21,992 nt of DNA from Parvibaculum sp. (GCA_020062605.1 JAGUWA010000422.1:1-21992), one strand, 5' to 3'; shown: positions 1-8,528, counted from the first letter of the stretch. Made by a program: numbers and translations. The notes: generated by a model from the letters alone, not told the origin.

Positions 1-43
1 CGATGCGGGCGCGGCGACGAGCGTCAGCGCGAGGCTCTGACCG

Positions 44-829
44 TCAGCGGCGCCCGGCGAAGGGATGCGTGCTCGACAGTCCACCATCGACGGCGATGGC
101 CTGTCCGTTGACATAGGACGCATCGTCGCTCGCAAGAAAGAGCGCGGCCTGTGCGATTTCCGGCGGCAGGCCGTAGCGCTTCAACGGGTTGAGCTGGCCG
201 ATCTTGTCGTCCGAACCGCGCGCTCGGGCGCCGTCGAAGATCGGCTTCGTCATTCCCGTCTCGATGAGACCGGGGCAGATCGCGTTGACGCGCACGCCGG
301 TGCCGTAGAATTCGTTGGCGGTGGTCTGGACGAGGCTGATGACGCCGGCCTTGCTTGCGCTGTAGGGCGTGCCACCGGCATTGGCGCGCAGTCCCGCGAC
401 GGAGGCCGTGCAGATGATCGAGCCCTTGCCCTGGGCGATCATGTGGCGGCTCGCATGCTTGATCGCGAGGAAGGGGCCGATCAGGTTCACGGCGAGGATT
501 TCCTTCCAGTAGTCCACTGTCTGCTCATGCAGCGGGACGAGCCCGCCGCTGATGCCGGCATTGGCATAAACGACATCGAGGCCGCCGAACCCGGAGAGGC
601 AATGGTCGACGAAGCCTTTCACGGCCGTTTCGTCGCTGACATCCGCGGCAACGGACGAAACCGTGCCGCCTTCCTTGCGGATCATCTCAGCCGTTTCGTC
701 GACCGCCGCTTCCACCCGGTCGACGGCGACGACCTGCGCGCCTTCATGCGCAAAAAGAAGGGCGCTGGCGCGGCCGATGCCGCTACCAGCGCCCGTCACG
801 ATGGCTCGTTTCCCGGACAGACGTCCCAT
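44..829 (-). CDS. SDR family NAD(P)-dependent oxidoreductase (classical)
   Basis: Classical short-chain dehydrogenase/reductase of 261 residues, the usual length for the family. Visible motifs are the Rossmann glycine motif TGAGSGIG at residues 12-19, NAG at 90-92, the structural/catalytic Asn115, Ser143 and the YSASK catalytic pair Tyr156/Lys160. The C-terminal VNGQAIAVDGG is typical of the family. Asp37 at the end of the second beta strand favours NAD over NADP (family knowledge). The start is fixed by a GGGAG ribosome site about 7 bases upstream. It is the last gene of a minus-strand run that follows the AsmA gene. The substrate cannot be read from sequence; a secondary alcohol or 3-hydroxyacyl compound is likely. 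SDR assignment is firm, specific activity unknown. Confidence 0.93.
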   Translation of the reverse strand: MGRLSGKRAIVTGAGSGIGRASALLFAHEGAQVVAVDRVEAAVDETAEMIRKEGGTVSSVAADVSDETAVKGFVDHCLSGFGGLDVVYANAGISGGLVPLHEQTVDYWKEILAVNLIGPFLAIKHASRHMIAQGKGSIICTASVAGLRANAGGTPYSASKAGVISLVQTTANEFYGTGVRVNAICPGLIETGMTKPIFDGARARGSDDKIGQLNPLKRYGLPPEIAQAALFLASDDASYVNGQAIAVDGGLSSTHPFAGRR

Positions 830-845
830 GATGCTTCTCCCTGAA

Positions 846-864
846 TCGCATTTCGATGATGCGA
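846..864. promoter_or_regulatory. Inverted repeat upstream of the SDR gene
   Basis: Perfect 6-base arms TCGCAT and ATGCGA separated by 7 bases, lying just upstream of the SDR ribosome site. It could be an operator for a local repressor or a small leader hairpin. No regulator gene lies beside it, so the call rests on symmetry and position only. Confidence 0.25.
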
Positions 865-904
865 CTTTAGGGGCAGGGAGCTGCCTGGAACAGGCGAAAG
901 AGGA

Positions 905-1258
905 TCAGAAGTCCTTGCCTGCCGACACGGCCCACTGAACCTGGCCCTGCTGGCCGTCGATCGTGCCGGAGCTGCCGACCGCCGGGGCTTCATCGATGGG
1001 GGCCGTGCAGTTTTCCGGCGCATCGCCGACCTTGGTGCAGATCGTGTTGTCCGAAACGCGCCAGGAGCCCTGGGCCTCCGAGCCGTCGGCGCCCTTCACC
1101 ACGATGCTGGACGCGTCGGGGTAATAGATCTTGGTCACGGCGCCGTCCGGCCCGGTGAGCGTCACGGTGTTGCCGACAAGGCCGTCGCCCACATTGGCAA
1201 GCGCCGCACCGGCGAAAGCAAAGGTCGAAACGGCGGCTGCGAGTACGAATTTTTTCAT
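905..1258 (-). CDS. Small secreted hypothetical protein
   Basis: A 117-residue protein with a clear Sec signal peptide: MKK, a hydrophobic stretch to about residue 20, then ALA followed by N, so cleavage is expected after residue 21. The mature part is about 96 residues, acidic, and looks beta-rich with alternating Gly/Thr/Val. It has two cysteines (in the TICTK and ENCTA segments) that could form a disulfide in the periplasm. A GGGAGGG ribosome site 6 bases upstream supports the start. I recognise no named family. The pattern of a short sheet followed by a paired-Cys segment resembles small periplasmic proteins of unknown function in alphaproteobacteria. It is probably co-transcribed in the loose minus-strand run with its neighbours. 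Confidence 0.8.
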   Translation of the reverse strand: MKKFVLAAAVSTFAFAGAALANVGDGLVGNTVTLTGPDGAVTKIYYPDASSIVVKGADGSEAQGSWRVSDNTICTKVGDAPENCTAPIDEAPAVGSSGTIDGQQGQVQWAVSAGKDF

Positions 1259-1335
1259 GGATACCCTCCCAAATTATATCCGTGTCCGGAGCAGGGACTG
1301 TTCCCTTGCCCGTTAACCACGAACTCTACATGCCC

Positions 1336-1379
1336 GCAAGGGCGGCGCAAGGGCGGCGCAAGGGCGGCGCAAGGGCGGC
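1336..1379. repeat. 11-bp tandem repeat, four perfect copies
   Basis: The unit GCAAGGGCGGC is repeated four times without a mismatch, followed by a partial related stretch. It lies in the 148-base gap between the small membrane protein gene and the secreted protein gene. The period is close to one helical turn. The sequence around it has no open reading frame that I can support. The copy number is likely variable between strains by slippage. Confidence 0.9.
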
Positions 1380-1400
1380 GCGGCAAGGCGGGAGAAAGAG

Positions 1401-1652
1401 CTAGCGGCGGAAGCCCGGCGGCTTCAGGAGGAAGATGATGAGCCAGATCGGAATGAGCACCATCGCGCCGAGCAGGAAATGCGGCAGCGCCCAGCCGATC
1501 CCCTCGCGCACGAAGGCGAGGATGGCCTCGGGCGTGAAGCCGACGTCCTGAAGAACCTGCTCTGCTGTTATGTCGAACGCGTTGAGCAGCGCGCCGATGG
1601 CCACTGCTCCAATGAAGAATTTCATCAGCGTCGACAAGGCGTTCTGGATCAT
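1401..1652 (-). CDS. Small membrane protein (DUF6460-like, tentative)
   Basis: An 83-residue protein starting MIQNALSTLMKFF. It has a first hydrophobic segment at about residues 9-26, an amphipathic middle with an acidic stretch, and a second strong membrane segment near the C-terminus ending in LLKPPGFRR. I chose the ATG at 1652, which has a GAGG sequence upstream. A GTG at 1682 would add ten residues (MIRRDRGGAF) but lacks a ribosome site. The layout of two helices with a proline-rich cytoplasmic tail resembles a small alphaproteobacterial family that I associate with DUF6460, from memory and not checked. It lies 78 bases downstream of the AsmA gene on the same strand. Function unknown. Confidence 0.75.
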   Translation of the reverse strand: MIQNALSTLMKFFIGAVAIGALLNAFDITAEQVLQDVGFTPEAILAFVREGIGWALPHFLLGAMVLIPIWLIIFLLKPPGFRR

Positions 1653-1730
1653 GAAGGCGCCGCCTCGGTCCCGACGAATCACTCAGGCCCAGTCTAGACG
1701 GGACGGCAGCCGGGGACAAAGGCCCCGAAT

Positions 1731-3773
1731 CTATTGCCCGAACAGCTTTTTCAGCGCGTCTTCGGGGCTCGGCTTCGGCTCTTCCGCCGTTTCGCCCCCG
1801 GTGGTGCCGGTCTCGCCCGTCTCTCCGCTTGCGCTGCCGTCGTTCGCGGGCTCGCCCATGAGGCCCTCGAGCAGGCTCTTGCCCTTGTCTTCCTTGATGG
1901 AATCGATGGTCTGCTTGATGTTTTCGCGGTTCTGGATCATCGATTTCAGGTCCGGTGCGAAGCGCGGATTGGACCAGGAGCCGGTAATCAGGATCGGCAC
2001 CTCGATGCCCTTGGCTTCCGTTGAGCCGCCCTGGCCCTCGAGCGTCGCCGCGAGCTTCGGCTCGACGCGGTAGTCGAGCGTCTTCTTGGGCATGTTGGCC
2101 GTACCCGCGCCGGTCACGCGGATGAGCGGCGAGAGGAGCTTCAGGTCGTCGTTCTTCAGGATGCCGTTGGTGATCGTGAAGGTGCCGCCGAGCTCGGAGA
2201 AATCGGTATCCTGCGTGCCGCCGGACTGCCAGCCCGTGGTGGCCGCGCTCAGGACCGTGCGGGTGAGCTGCGCGAGGTTGATCCCCTTGATCTTGCCGTT
2301 GGTGAATTTCACGCTGCCATTGCCGTTCAGTGCCGAGATCATGTCGCGCTGGCTGTGTCCGGCGGCGGTGACGGCGATGTCGAGGGCGGTCTTGCCCTCG
2401 AGCCGCTTGAAATCGGCCGCGTCGGTGAGGAAGGGCGCGGCGGAAAGTCCGGCCAGCGCGAAATTCGCGTTCACCTTCGGCGTGGCCCCCGCACCGTTCA
2501 CGGTGAGTTTGCCCGAGCCCTGGCCCTCATAGAGAGCGAGCTTCGAGAGATTGGCGTTGAGCACGCCATTCGAAAGCTTCAGCGCCAATGCGCTTTCGCC
2601 GATCTTGAGCTTCTGGAAAAGAATCTCGCCCGCCGAGATGGTGAAGTCCGCGTCGGCCGCCTTGAGCCCCGAAAGGTCGATAGGCTCGGTGCTCCAGCCC
2701 CCGTCGTCGCTTGAGCCGCCACCGGAACCGCCGCCGCTCTCGCCACCATTCGCGAGATAGGTGTTCACATCGATCCTGTCGACGGTGAGCTTGCCCTTGA
2801 TGTTCGGCCGTGCGCCGCCCGTGCCGACCGAAAGGTCGCCCGTCGCGTTCATGCCGTCGAAGGCGACCTTCGCGCCCGAGAACCGGTAGAGATTGTCCGT
2901 GCCGCTCGCCTCGCCGCTGATGGTGAGTTGCCCGAAGCCTTCGCCGGCGGGCATGGGGCTCCCCGTCCAGGCCGCAAGCTCGCGCACCGAAGGGACGTCG
3001 AGGTCGACCGCGCCGGAAAAGGCGAGGCCGTCGATCACCTTGAGCGTGCCTTCATAGGAGGTTGTCAGCTTCGGCGCCGAGACGGCGAGCGTTACGGGCG
3101 TCTCGCCGCCCTCCGTGAACGCGCGGGGACGCGCGGCCTTGAGGTCGATATCGATTTCATCGCCGTTCCAGACGAGTGAGCCGTCCGCGACGAAAGGTTC
3201 GTCGAGGCCCGGCATGGAGAGGTCGATATTGACGTTCTCCATCGCATAGCTCGCGCCCGACTGTGCGTTGCGGTAGGTGGCGCTGCCGTTCTGGATCGAA
3301 ACCTCGCCGAGCCGGAACTCGCTCACGGCCGCGCCACCGCCCTGCGAGGGCGTTTCCGGCGCCGCGGGCGCTGCCTGACCCCGAGCGCTTTCGAACTGCC
3401 AGTTCGGCGTCCCGTCCTTGCGGACCTCGAGATGGATGATCGGATCGACGAGGACGAAGCTGTCGATCTCCACATTGCCGCTGAAGAGCGGAACGAGCTT
3501 CAGCGACGCCCGCATCTCCTTCATGGAGGCCATTTCCGTCTCGCGCGCCCATGTCGCGTTCGAGAAGCCGACATCGCCAATCGAAATTGCGATGTTGGGG
3601 AAGAAGGAGAGGCCGATATCGCCGTCGATGCGCAGGTCGCGCCCCGTCTGCGCCTTCACGAGCTCCGTCACCTTCCCCTTGTAGGTCTCCATCGGGATCA
3701 GCATGGGAACCACGATGATGACGGCGACAATGACGAGCAGAAGACCGGCGAGAATGGCGATCAGGCGGGACAT
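1731..3773 (-). CDS. AsmA family protein
   Basis: A 680-residue envelope protein with one N-terminal membrane anchor (residues about 4-27, MSRLIAILAG onward) and a large periplasmic beta-rich body. The sequence after the anchor (YKGKVTELVKAQTGRDLRIDG, residues 31-51) and the C-terminal GNGSVKFTNGKIKGINL (484-500) are typical of AsmA. The family is known from AsmA/TamB-like lipid-transfer or outer-membrane biogenesis proteins. A Gly/Ser-rich linker at 342-360 separates two halves, and an acidic Thr/Gly-rich tail (about 641-672) precedes the last helix. The frame stays open upstream to 3995 and would overlap the divergent gene. The ATG at 3773 is preferred because the membrane anchor begins there. 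Family assignment is strong, exact role not known. Confidence 0.92.
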   Translation of the reverse strand: MSRLIAILAGLLLVIVAVIIVVPMLIPMETYKGKVTELVKAQTGRDLRIDGDIGLSFFPNIAISIGDVGFSNATWARETEMASMKEMRASLKLVPLFSGNVEIDSFVLVDPIIHLEVRKDGTPNWQFESARGQAAPAAPETPSQGGGAAVSEFRLGEVSIQNGSATYRNAQSGASYAMENVNIDLSMPGLDEPFVADGSLVWNGDEIDIDLKAARPRAFTEGGETPVTLAVSAPKLTTSYEGTLKVIDGLAFSGAVDLDVPSVRELAAWTGSPMPAGEGFGQLTISGEASGTDNLYRFSGAKVAFDGMNATGDLSVGTGGARPNIKGKLTVDRIDVNTYLANGGESGGGSGGGSSDDGGWSTEPIDLSGLKAADADFTISAGEILFQKLKIGESALALKLSNGVLNANLSKLALYEGQGSGKLTVNGAGATPKVNANFALAGLSAAPFLTDAADFKRLEGKTALDIAVTAAGHSQRDMISALNGNGSVKFTNGKIKGINLAQLTRTVLSAATTGWQSGGTQDTDFSELGGTFTITNGILKNDDLKLLSPLIRVTGAGTANMPKKTLDYRVEPKLAATLEGQGGSTEAKGIEVPILITGSWSNPRFAPDLKSMIQNRENIKQTIDSIKEDKGKSLLEGLMGEPANDGSASGETGETGTTGGETAEEPKPSPEDALKKLFGQ

Positions 3774-3891
3774 GTAAGCGCTCCGGTTTGTTTCCGCCAG
3801 ATTGAGGGCGAAATATGGCTGCAGCATGATGGCGCAAGTCGGCGGGGGAGGCAAAGCTGGCGGCTTGAATGCCGGCAGTACCGCTCCTAAT

Positions 3892-3905
3892 GTGCGGCAC
3901 CGCAC
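3892..3905. promoter_or_regulatory. Palindrome in the divergent asmA / acetoacetyl-CoA synthetase region
   Basis: GTGCGG and CCGCAC face each other across two bases, directly before the ribosome site of the downstream synthetase gene. The 148-base gap at 3774-3921 must hold the promoters of both divergent genes. The position suggests an operator or a start-proximal hairpin. I cannot assign -35/-10 boxes with confidence. Confidence 0.25.
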
Positions 3906-3921
3906 GGAAGGAGTGGCTCTC

Positions 3922-5901
3922 ATGACCACAGCAATCGACATGAACGAAAGCCCCTTGTGGGAACCCTCCGCCGGGGCTGTGGCGGCGTCCAACATGAGTG
4001 CGTTCGCGGATTTCGCGAACGAACGGCATGGGCTGTCGCTGGCCGGTTACGGCGCGCTCCATGCCTGGTCGGTGGCCGCTCCCGAGCTCTTCTGGGATGC
4101 CATTTGGGATTTCACCGGCGTCATCGGTGAAAAGGGCCAACGGGTTCTCGTCGATGCCGGGAAGATGCCCGGCGCGGCATTCTTCCCCGATGCCCGGCTC
4201 AACTTCGCCGAAAACCTGCTGCGCGAAGAAGGCGGCGAGGTCGCGCTCCTCTTCAACAATGAAGGCGAGATGGCCGCGCCCGTCACTCGCGACGCCTTGC
4301 GCCGCGATGTCGCGCGCTTCGCCGCCGTGCTCAAGTCATGGGGCGTCGGCCAGGGCGACCGTGTCGCCGCCTTCATGCCGAACTGTCCCGAAACCATTGT
4401 CGCCATGCTCGCTGCCGCGAGCATAGGCGCGGTCTTCTCCTCCTGTTCGCCGGATTTCGGCGTGAAGGGCGTGCTCGACCGCTTCGGTCAGATCGAACCA
4501 AAGGTGCTCGTCGCCTGCGATGGCTACCGCTATGCGGGCAAGCGCCTCCCCGCGCATGACAAGCTCGGCGAAATCGTCGCCGGTCTTCCCTCGCTCGAAC
4601 ATGTCGCCATCGTTCCCTTCATCGGCCAAGGAAAGAAGGCGATTGCGAAGGCGGAGGACTGGCCCGCGCTTCTCGCCTCCGCGCCGGAAGCATCGCTCTC
4701 CTTCGCGCGTCTGCCTTTCTCGCACCCGCTCTACATCATGTATTCGAGCGGCACGACCGGCATCCCGAAATGCATCGTCCATTCGGCGGGGGGCACGCTT
4801 CTTCAACATCTGAAGGAGCATCGCCTTCATTGCGACATTCGCCCCGGCGAAACGCTTTTCTACTTCACGACCTGCGGCTGGATGATGTGGAACTGGCTCG
4901 TCTCGGGACTGGCGGCGGGCGCTACGCTCGCGCTTTACGACGGCTCTCCCTTCGCGCCGGACGAGCGCGTGCTGTTCGACTATATCGACGCGGCAGGAAT
5001 AAATGTGTTCGGTACCTCGGCGAAGTTCATCGATGCGGTGAAGAAATCGGGGCTCACGCCCCGCGAAAGCCACGACCTTTCTTCCATGCGCATGATCCTG
5101 TCCACCGGTTCGCCTCTCGTGCCGGAGAGTTTCGATTTCGTCTATCGGGACATCAAGACGGACGTCGCCCTCTGCTCGATTTCGGGCGGCACCGACATTG
5201 TTTCCTGCTTCGTGCTCGGCTCGCCCATGCTGCCCGTCTGGCGCGGCGAGATTCAGGCGAAGGGGCTCGGCATGGCCGTCGACGTCTGGGACGAGGAGGG
5301 AAAGCCGCTCGCGACGGGGCAGGGCGAGGCAAGCAAGGGTGAACTCGTCTGTACCCGTCCTTTTCCGTCCATGCCGGTCGGCTTCTGGAACGATCCCGAC
5401 GGCGCGAAATATCGCGGTGCTTATTTCGAGCGCTTTCCCGGCGTCTGGTGCCATGGCGACTATGCGGAGATAACGTCCCACGGCGGCATCGTCATTCACG
5501 GCCGCTCCGACGCGACGCTCAATCCGGGCGGCGTGAGGATCGGCACGGCGGAAATCTATGCGCAGGTCGAGCAGCTTCCCGAAATCCAGGAGGCGCTCGC
5601 CATCGGTCAGGACTGGCAGGGCGATGTGCGCGTCGTGCTGTTCGTTGTGATGAAGGAGGGCGCCGCGCTCGACGCCGCGATGGAAAAGCGCATCCGCGAT
5701 AAAATTCGCGCCGGTGCGTCGCCCCGCCACGTGCCTGCGAAGATCGTCGCCGTCGCCGATATTCCACGCACCAAGTCCGGCAAGATCACCGAACTTGCCG
5801 TGCGCGACATCGTGCATGGGCGCGAGGTGAAGAACCGCGAGGCGCTGGCGAACCCGGAAGCGCTGGCGCTCTTCCGGGACTTGCCGGAACTGGCTTCCTA
5901 A
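3922..5901 (+). CDS. Acetoacetate--CoA ligase (acetoacetyl-CoA synthetase)
   Basis: AMP-forming ligase converting acetoacetate, ATP and CoA to acetoacetyl-CoA, a cytoplasmic step in ketone-body or polyhydroxybutyrate breakdown. It has 659 residues, close to the family norm of about 650. Motifs: the P-loop YSSGTTGIPKCIVHSAGG from residue 274, SGGTDI from 421, the GRSDATLNPGGVRIGTAEIY segment near 530-550 and the C-terminal catalytic lysine Lys621 in PRTKSGK. The N-terminus (SPLWEPS, then FADFANERHG) and the segment WMMWNWLVSGL match acetoacetyl-CoA synthetases better than acetyl-CoA synthetases (from memory of the families). GGAAGGAG 8 bases upstream fixes the ATG at 3922; a longer frame from 3802 has no such site. 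Its stop overlaps the stop of the convergent hydrolase gene. Confidence 0.93.
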   Translation: MTTAIDMNESPLWEPSAGAVAASNMSAFADFANERHGLSLAGYGALHAWSVAAPELFWDAIWDFTGVIGEKGQRVLVDAGKMPGAAFFPDARLNFAENLLREEGGEVALLFNNEGEMAAPVTRDALRRDVARFAAVLKSWGVGQGDRVAAFMPNCPETIVAMLAAASIGAVFSSCSPDFGVKGVLDRFGQIEPKVLVACDGYRYAGKRLPAHDKLGEIVAGLPSLEHVAIVPFIGQGKKAIAKAEDWPALLASAPEASLSFARLPFSHPLYIMYSSGTTGIPKCIVHSAGGTLLQHLKEHRLHCDIRPGETLFYFTTCGWMMWNWLVSGLAAGATLALYDGSPFAPDERVLFDYIDAAGINVFGTSAKFIDAVKKSGLTPRESHDLSSMRMILSTGSPLVPESFDFVYRDIKTDVALCSISGGTDIVSCFVLGSPMLPVWRGEIQAKGLGMAVDVWDEEGKPLATGQGEASKGELVCTRPFPSMPVGFWNDPDGAKYRGAYFERFPGVWCHGDYAEITSHGGIVIHGRSDATLNPGGVRIGTAEIYAQVEQLPEIQEALAIGQDWQGDVRVVLFVVMKEGAALDAAMEKRIRDKIRAGASPRHVPAKIVAVADIPRTKSGKITELAVRDIVHGREVKNREALANPEALALFRDLPELAS

Positions 5902-6833
5902 AGCGCATCCGCAAGCAGTAGCCGTCCGCCGAGCCCGGCTTGCGGCACATGCCGTCCCTCGATCCAGGCGCGGATCATCGCGTTGACCGCTTCGGGCGCT
6001 TCCTGCTGCACCCAATGCGAGACCTGCGGCAGATAGTGGATGGTGAAATCGGTCACGAGCTCCTCCGTCCCATAGGTGAGCTCCTTGCCGAGCGCCGCAT
6101 CCTCCTCGCCCCAGATCATCAGGGTCGGCGTGTCGAGCTGCGGCGGGTTTGTCCATTCGGCGGGCTTTTCGCCCTGCATCAGCGCGCGATAGTAATTGAT
6201 CATCGCAGTCATCGCGCCGGGAAGCTGCGCGTTCTTGCGGTAGTGGTCGAGCACCTCGTCCGGAAAGCGGCTCTTGTCCACGGCCATGCCGTAAAAGGCC
6301 TGCGCGATCGCATGCGCATTGCGCGCGAGAAAGAGCTTCTCCGGCAGCCAGGGAATCTGGAAGAAGAAGACGTACCAGCTCTTCTTGAGCTGCGCCCATG
6401 TCCGCCCCTGCGTCGCAAAGAGCGCAGGGTGGGGCAGGTTCATCACGATAAAGCGTTCGAGCGGGCGCACCTTCCTGAGGGCGAAAGTCCAGCCGATCAC
6501 GCCGCCCCAGTCGTGTGAGACAAGCGTAACGGGTCCTGTGATCCCGCGTGCCCGCGCCGCGTCGATGAGCGCCGCCACGTCGTCGAGAAGATGCTCGATC
6601 CGGTAGTGTTCCTTGCCCCTCGGCCGCGACGTGCCGCCATAGCCGCGCAGGTTTGGCGCCCAGGCCGTGTAGCCGAGGTCGGCAAAGACGGGCATCTGGT
6701 GGCGCCAGGAAAACTTGCTTTCGGGAAAACCGTGCAGCAGCAGCGCGAGCTTGTTGCCCTCGCCGCACATGTCGACCTCGAAGGCGAGACCGTTCGCTTC
6801 GATGTAAGCCGTGCTGATTCCTGTGCCGCTCAT
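5898..6833 (-). CDS. Alpha/beta hydrolase, epoxide hydrolase type
   Basis: A 311-residue cytoplasmic hydrolase with a full catalytic set. HGFPES at 34-39 forms the oxyanion loop, the nucleophile is Asp108 in SHDWGG, an acidic residue lies in WGEED at 241-245 and the base is His273 in SHWVQQEAPE. An Asp nucleophile places it with epoxide hydrolases and haloalkane or haloacetate dehalogenases and not with Ser esterases. Tyr154 (in SWYVFFFQIPW) and Tyr214/215 (in MINYYRA) sit where the epoxide-activating tyrosines of epoxide hydrolases lie, so that activity is preferred by inference. No signal peptide. It is convergent with acetoacetyl-CoA synthetase and overlaps it by 4 bases. The physiological substrate is unknown. 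Confidence 0.9.
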   Translation of the reverse strand: MSGTGISTAYIEANGLAFEVDMCGEGNKLALLLHGFPESKFSWRHQMPVFADLGYTAWAPNLRGYGGTSRPRGKEHYRIEHLLDDVAALIDAARARGITGPVTLVSHDWGGVIGWTFALRKVRPLERFIVMNLPHPALFATQGRTWAQLKKSWYVFFFQIPWLPEKLFLARNAHAIAQAFYGMAVDKSRFPDEVLDHYRKNAQLPGAMTAMINYYRALMQGEKPAEWTNPPQLDTPTLMIWGEEDAALGKELTYGTEELVTDFTIHYLPQVSHWVQQEAPEAVNAMIRAWIEGRHVPQAGLGGRLLLADAL

Positions 6834-6856
6834 GGCTTTCCCCGCTCTTGTTCTTG

Positions 6857-6962
6857 CCGGGGACTATAGGCGATTCCGGCGTTGTGCAAGCCGGGGATTG
6901 ACGCTTTTCGTCTGACCGGGGACTGACAGAAGCCCGCGAATTCCCTATTGTTTCGACACAAT
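6857..6962. promoter_or_regulatory. Upstream region of the NSS transporter with short repeats
   Basis: The 199-base gap between the hydrolase and the transporter contains CCGGGGA at 6857, 6891 and 6916. The last two extend to CCGGGGAYTGAC. A small inverted repeat, ATTGT-6 bases-ACAAT, lies at 6947-6962. These may be binding sites for a regulator of either divergent gene. Spacings are 34 and 25 bases, not a strict period, so chance in GC-rich DNA is possible. Confidence 0.25.
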
Positions 6963-7032
6963 CCGGGGGCCGTGCGGCAAATTGGCGGGAGCGCCGGGCC
7001 GCAGGGGCTGCGCCCGTCAGAGGGGGACTTTC

Positions 7033-8406
7033 ATGACCACTCCGTTTACGCCGCGTCACTGGTCGTCGCGGTTCGCGTTCCTGATGGCTGCCATCGGCAG
7101 TGCCGTGGGCCTCGGCAATGTCTGGCGCTTTCCCTACCTCGCCGGAGAGAATGGCGGCGGTGCCTTCATCCTCATTTATGCAGCAACGACACTCGCCATT
7201 GCGCTTCCGATCCTGATCTCGGAAATCATGCTGGGCCGCATGGGCAAACAGAGCCCGATCAATGCCATGAAAGCGCTCATTGCCGAGCACAAGGCGGCCC
7301 GGTTCTGGATGCTGATCGGCTGGGGCGGCGTTGCCGGCGCTTTCGTCGTGTTGTCCTACTACAGCGTCATCGGCGGCTGGGCCCTCAAATATGTCGAGCT
7401 GGCGCTGACCGGCGCCTTTTCCGGCGAGACGGAGGTCGCCGCCGCGGATCATTTCTCGACCTTCGTCGCCGACAGCGGCTCGCTGATGATCTGGCAGACG
7501 CTCTTTCTCGTCATCACGGTTGGCATCGTGGCGGCCGGTGTGACCGGCGGCATCGAGCGCGCCGTCGTCATGCTCATGCCGCTTCTCTTCATCCTGCTTG
7601 CGGCGATGGCCGTTTATGCCACCACCATGCCGGGCTTTGGCGCGGCCATGAAATTCATGTTCGCTTTCGATTTCAGCGAGGTCACGCCTGACACCGTCCT
7701 TGCCGCCATCGGGCAGGGCTTCTTTTCGGTGTCGATCGCGCTCGGCGCCATGATGACCTATGGCGCCTATCTCGACGAGGATGTCTCCATCGGCCAGTCC
7801 GCCATCGTGATCGCGGTCGCCGATACGGTCGTTGCCATCCTCGCGGGCATCGCCATCTTCCCGCTCGTCTTTTCCTATGGGCTCGAACCGTCGAGCGGCC
7901 CCGGCCTCACCTTCATCACGCTGCCCATCGCCTTCGGCACCATCGGCAACGGCGTGGTGATCGGCGGCGCCTTCTTCATCCTCCTTTCCGTGGCGGCGGT
8001 CACCTCGGCGATCTCGCTGCTGGAGCCCATCGTCGCCTGGATAGAGGAAGGCGTGCGGCTCTCGCGCAAATGGCTCGCCGTCATCGTCGGCGCCGTCGCC
8101 TGGGTGGCGGGTCTCGGCACGGTCTTTTCGTTCAACAGCTGGTCGGACTTTCATCCCATGGCGCGCTTCGGTGTCATGGAGAAAATGACGGTCTTCGACG
8201 TGCTCGACTTCACGACCGCGAATCTGGTCATGCCGACGGTCGGCCTGCTTATCGCGCTGTTTGCGGGGTGGGTGCTTTCCGGCCCCGTCGTCGAGGCGGC
8301 GCTGGGCGCGGGGGGCAAGGGCTGGTTCCGCTGGTGGCGCTTTGCGCTCCGCTTCATCGCCCCGTTGGGCGTGGTCTCGATTTTCGTGGCTAACGTCTTG
8401 ATGTAG
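7033..8406 (+). CDS. Sodium-dependent transporter, NSS (SNF) family
   Basis: A 457-residue integral inner-membrane protein with eleven to twelve hydrophobic helices. It carries the neurotransmitter:sodium symporter signature in helix 1 (GSAVGLGNVWRFPY, residues 22-35), followed by LAGENGGGAF, which marks the unwound helix 1 and sodium site of LeuT-type proteins. The GQGFFSVSIALGAMMTYGAY segment (from 228) matches helix 6 of the family, and SAISLLEP (325-332) matches helix 8 with its sodium-site Ser/Thr. Bacterial members import amino acids or related compounds with Na+. The start at 7033 is preferred because of a GAGGGGG site upstream and because a 17-residue extension is basic and not family-like. 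The substrate cannot be predicted. Confidence 0.93.
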   Translation: MTTPFTPRHWSSRFAFLMAAIGSAVGLGNVWRFPYLAGENGGGAFILIYAATTLAIALPILISEIMLGRMGKQSPINAMKALIAEHKAARFWMLIGWGGVAGAFVVLSYYSVIGGWALKYVELALTGAFSGETEVAAADHFSTFVADSGSLMIWQTLFLVITVGIVAAGVTGGIERAVVMLMPLLFILLAAMAVYATTMPGFGAAMKFMFAFDFSEVTPDTVLAAIGQGFFSVSIALGAMMTYGAYLDEDVSIGQSAIVIAVADTVVAILAGIAIFPLVFSYGLEPSSGPGLTFITLPIAFGTIGNGVVIGGAFFILLSVAAVTSAISLLEPIVAWIEEGVRLSRKWLAVIVGAVAWVAGLGTVFSFNSWSDFHPMARFGVMEKMTVFDVLDFTTANLVMPTVGLLIALFAGWVLSGPVVEAALGAGGKGWFRWWRFALRFIAPLGVVSIFVANVLM

Positions 8407-8528
8407 AGGGGTTTTGGCTTGCCTGCCGATTTTTGCGGGCAGCGCCAGCCCGGGCTTGTCATTCGGGCCGGGCCGAATTAAGTTCCCGGCCATCGCGGCG
8501 GGCTTTGGCCCGGTTCCGCTTATCCCGT

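Noticed and set aside
1..43. Possible end or start of another gene at the left edge
   Set aside because: Short open stretches exist on both strands, but 43 bases without a start codon or recognisable motif cannot decide between them.
1336..1379. CRISPR-like array
   Set aside because: The units are 11 bases and adjacent, with no spacers and no cas genes nearby.
3774..3995. Extended N-termini for the AsmA and acetoacetyl-CoA synthetase genes
   Set aside because: Both extensions lack family similarity and would overlap each other; the AsmA membrane anchor and a strong ribosome site set the shorter starts.
4336..8493. Minus-strand open frame of 1385 codons
   Set aside because: It is antisense to the synthetase and transporter and out of frame with the hydrolase. 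The product is an Arg/His/Asp/Glu-rich string without any fold-like pattern, as expected from G/C third-position bias.
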